Shown here piece by piece: positions 63,190 through 64,000 of a stretch of DNA of 64,000 nt. The stretch spans positions 15,679,001-15,743,000 of the forward strand of contig NC_062983.1 in assembly GCF_023078275.1 (NCBI RefSeq). The letters are read 5' to 3'. This stretch comes from Leguminivora glycinivorella (lineage: Eukaryota; Arthropoda; Insecta; Lepidoptera; Tortricidae). The stretch's first letter is position 1. Each line of letters starts with the position of its first letter. A program made the position numbers and the translations under genes. Below the pieces are notes generated by a model that was not told where the DNA came from, ran no database searches, and worked only from the letters and a program-made list of their open reading frames with translations.

Positions 63190-63350
63190 TATTAGACTGT
63201 TGTAGTACTTGTAGTGTCCCACTGCTGGGCAAAGGCCTCTCCTCGCATCTTCCACTCAACCCTGTCATGTGCGTAATTCTGCCAGCTTGGATAGAATGCG
63301 TTCAAGCCATCCGCCATCTCTTTTTTGGTCTGCCTGAACCCCGGCCTGCA
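63190..63350 (-). mobile_element. LINE 3'-end fragment
   Basis: Reads in reverse GAGGCCTTTGCCCAGCAGTG, again the 3' end of an RTE-like LINE, with weak coding remains upstream. Confidence 0.6.
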
Positions 63351-63566
63351 CCCTCTACGGTGTTACGTACATTAATACATAAAATGCGGCTAGATGCTGA
63401 TCATGCTGATAGATGTGATTTCACCCTAAGTTTAATAATTATTTTTTTCAATTTTCTATCTTTTATTAACATTTTCCAACATACCCATGCGGTTTGGCTT
63501 CAGAATGTTTTTGATTAAGAGTTTTTAATACCGATTAAATCATTGTGAACCCTCAATTATTTCGTC

Positions 63567-63815
63567 GACCGGTCTGGCGCAGTCGGTAGTGACCCTGCCT
63601 GCTGCGCCGCGGTCCCGGGTTCGAATCCCGGTAAGGGCATTTATTTGTGTGATGAGCACAGATATTTGGTTCTGAGTCATGGATGTTTTCTATGTATATA
63701 AGTATTTATATATTATATATATCGTTGTCTGAGTACCCACAACACAAGCCTTCTTGAGCTTACCGTGGGCCTCAGTCAATCTGTGTAAGAATGTCCTATA
63801 ATATTTATTTATTTA
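63567..63815 (+). mobile_element. tRNA-derived SINE (full)
   Basis: GACCGGTCTGGCGCAGTCGG (A box TGGCGCAGTCGG), GGTTCGAATCCCG (B box), the body with ATATATCGTTGTCTGAGTAC, and an ATTT tail. The clearest copy in the window; used as reference for the others. Confidence 0.88.
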
Positions 63816-64000
63816 TTAATTATTTAAAACGTTCTTCTAATTGTATCCACTAAAAACCAGGCCTTCACAGTTCAAACTGATTTCACAACCCACAATTTGA
63901 TCCCCAATAAAACAATTGCCGAATGATTTTTCGTCAGATCGATTGATTTGACAGCTCATTAGAATGTGCGGCCATTATCTAACTCTTGCGTCACGGAGTC

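Overview
The window is AT-rich, intron-rich animal DNA that looks like a moth or butterfly genome (Lepidoptera; species not identifiable). The evidence is the SNAP-25 and ZIP protein sequences, tRNA-headed SINEs, repeats with ACTAGCTTTTGCCCGCGG ends, repeats with GACGCAAAAACGACGGGG ends, and many short inverted-repeat transposons. True coding DNA is a small fraction. No bacterial features, CRISPR arrays or genuine tRNA/rRNA genes were found.

Left part (5.5-22.5 kb): two SNAP-25-like t-SNARE genes lie head-to-tail on the minus strand. Copy B (22500 down to 16765) is upstream of copy A (14519 down to 5514). Each has seven recognisable coding exons with the same boundaries and phases, so this is a whole-gene tandem duplication. 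Each copy as given carries one single-base deletion, in different exons: exon 6 in A and exon 7 in B. They are either two pseudogenes or decaying paralogues, or assembly indels. Exons 2-6 of B with exons 7-8 of A, which lie downstream on the same strand, would be in frame. The introns are full of LINE 3' ends, SINEs and MITEs.

Middle (22.9-30.0 kb): a complete Bel/Pao LTR retrotransposon sits on the minus strand just upstream of copy B. It has two 253-bp LTRs with no differences seen, a 5-bp target duplication (CTATT), a tRNA-Tyr-type primer site, gag, and a protease-RT-RNase H-integrase polyprotein. Despite its apparent youth it has a frameshift in gag, a stop before protease, and a rearranged envelope region in which two env pieces lie in opposite orientations.

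Right part (30-59 kb): no host gene recognised. It is a mosaic of non-autonomous elements: TIR elements, nested MITEs, a 1.2-kb foldback, a 74-bp spacerless perfect palindrome, short tandem duplications and LINE 3' ends. At 59.9 kb a TATA promoter and the first coding exon of a ZIP-family zinc transporter start on the plus strand; the other exons must lie beyond 64 kb. The last 3.7 kb holds LINE and SINE pieces.

Other landmarks: a ~0.87-kb CCCTGT hexanucleotide array at 2.28-3.15 kb, and a 1-kb stretch at 41.5-42.5 kb with about ten copies of a CGGTAATAG-like motif in both orientations.
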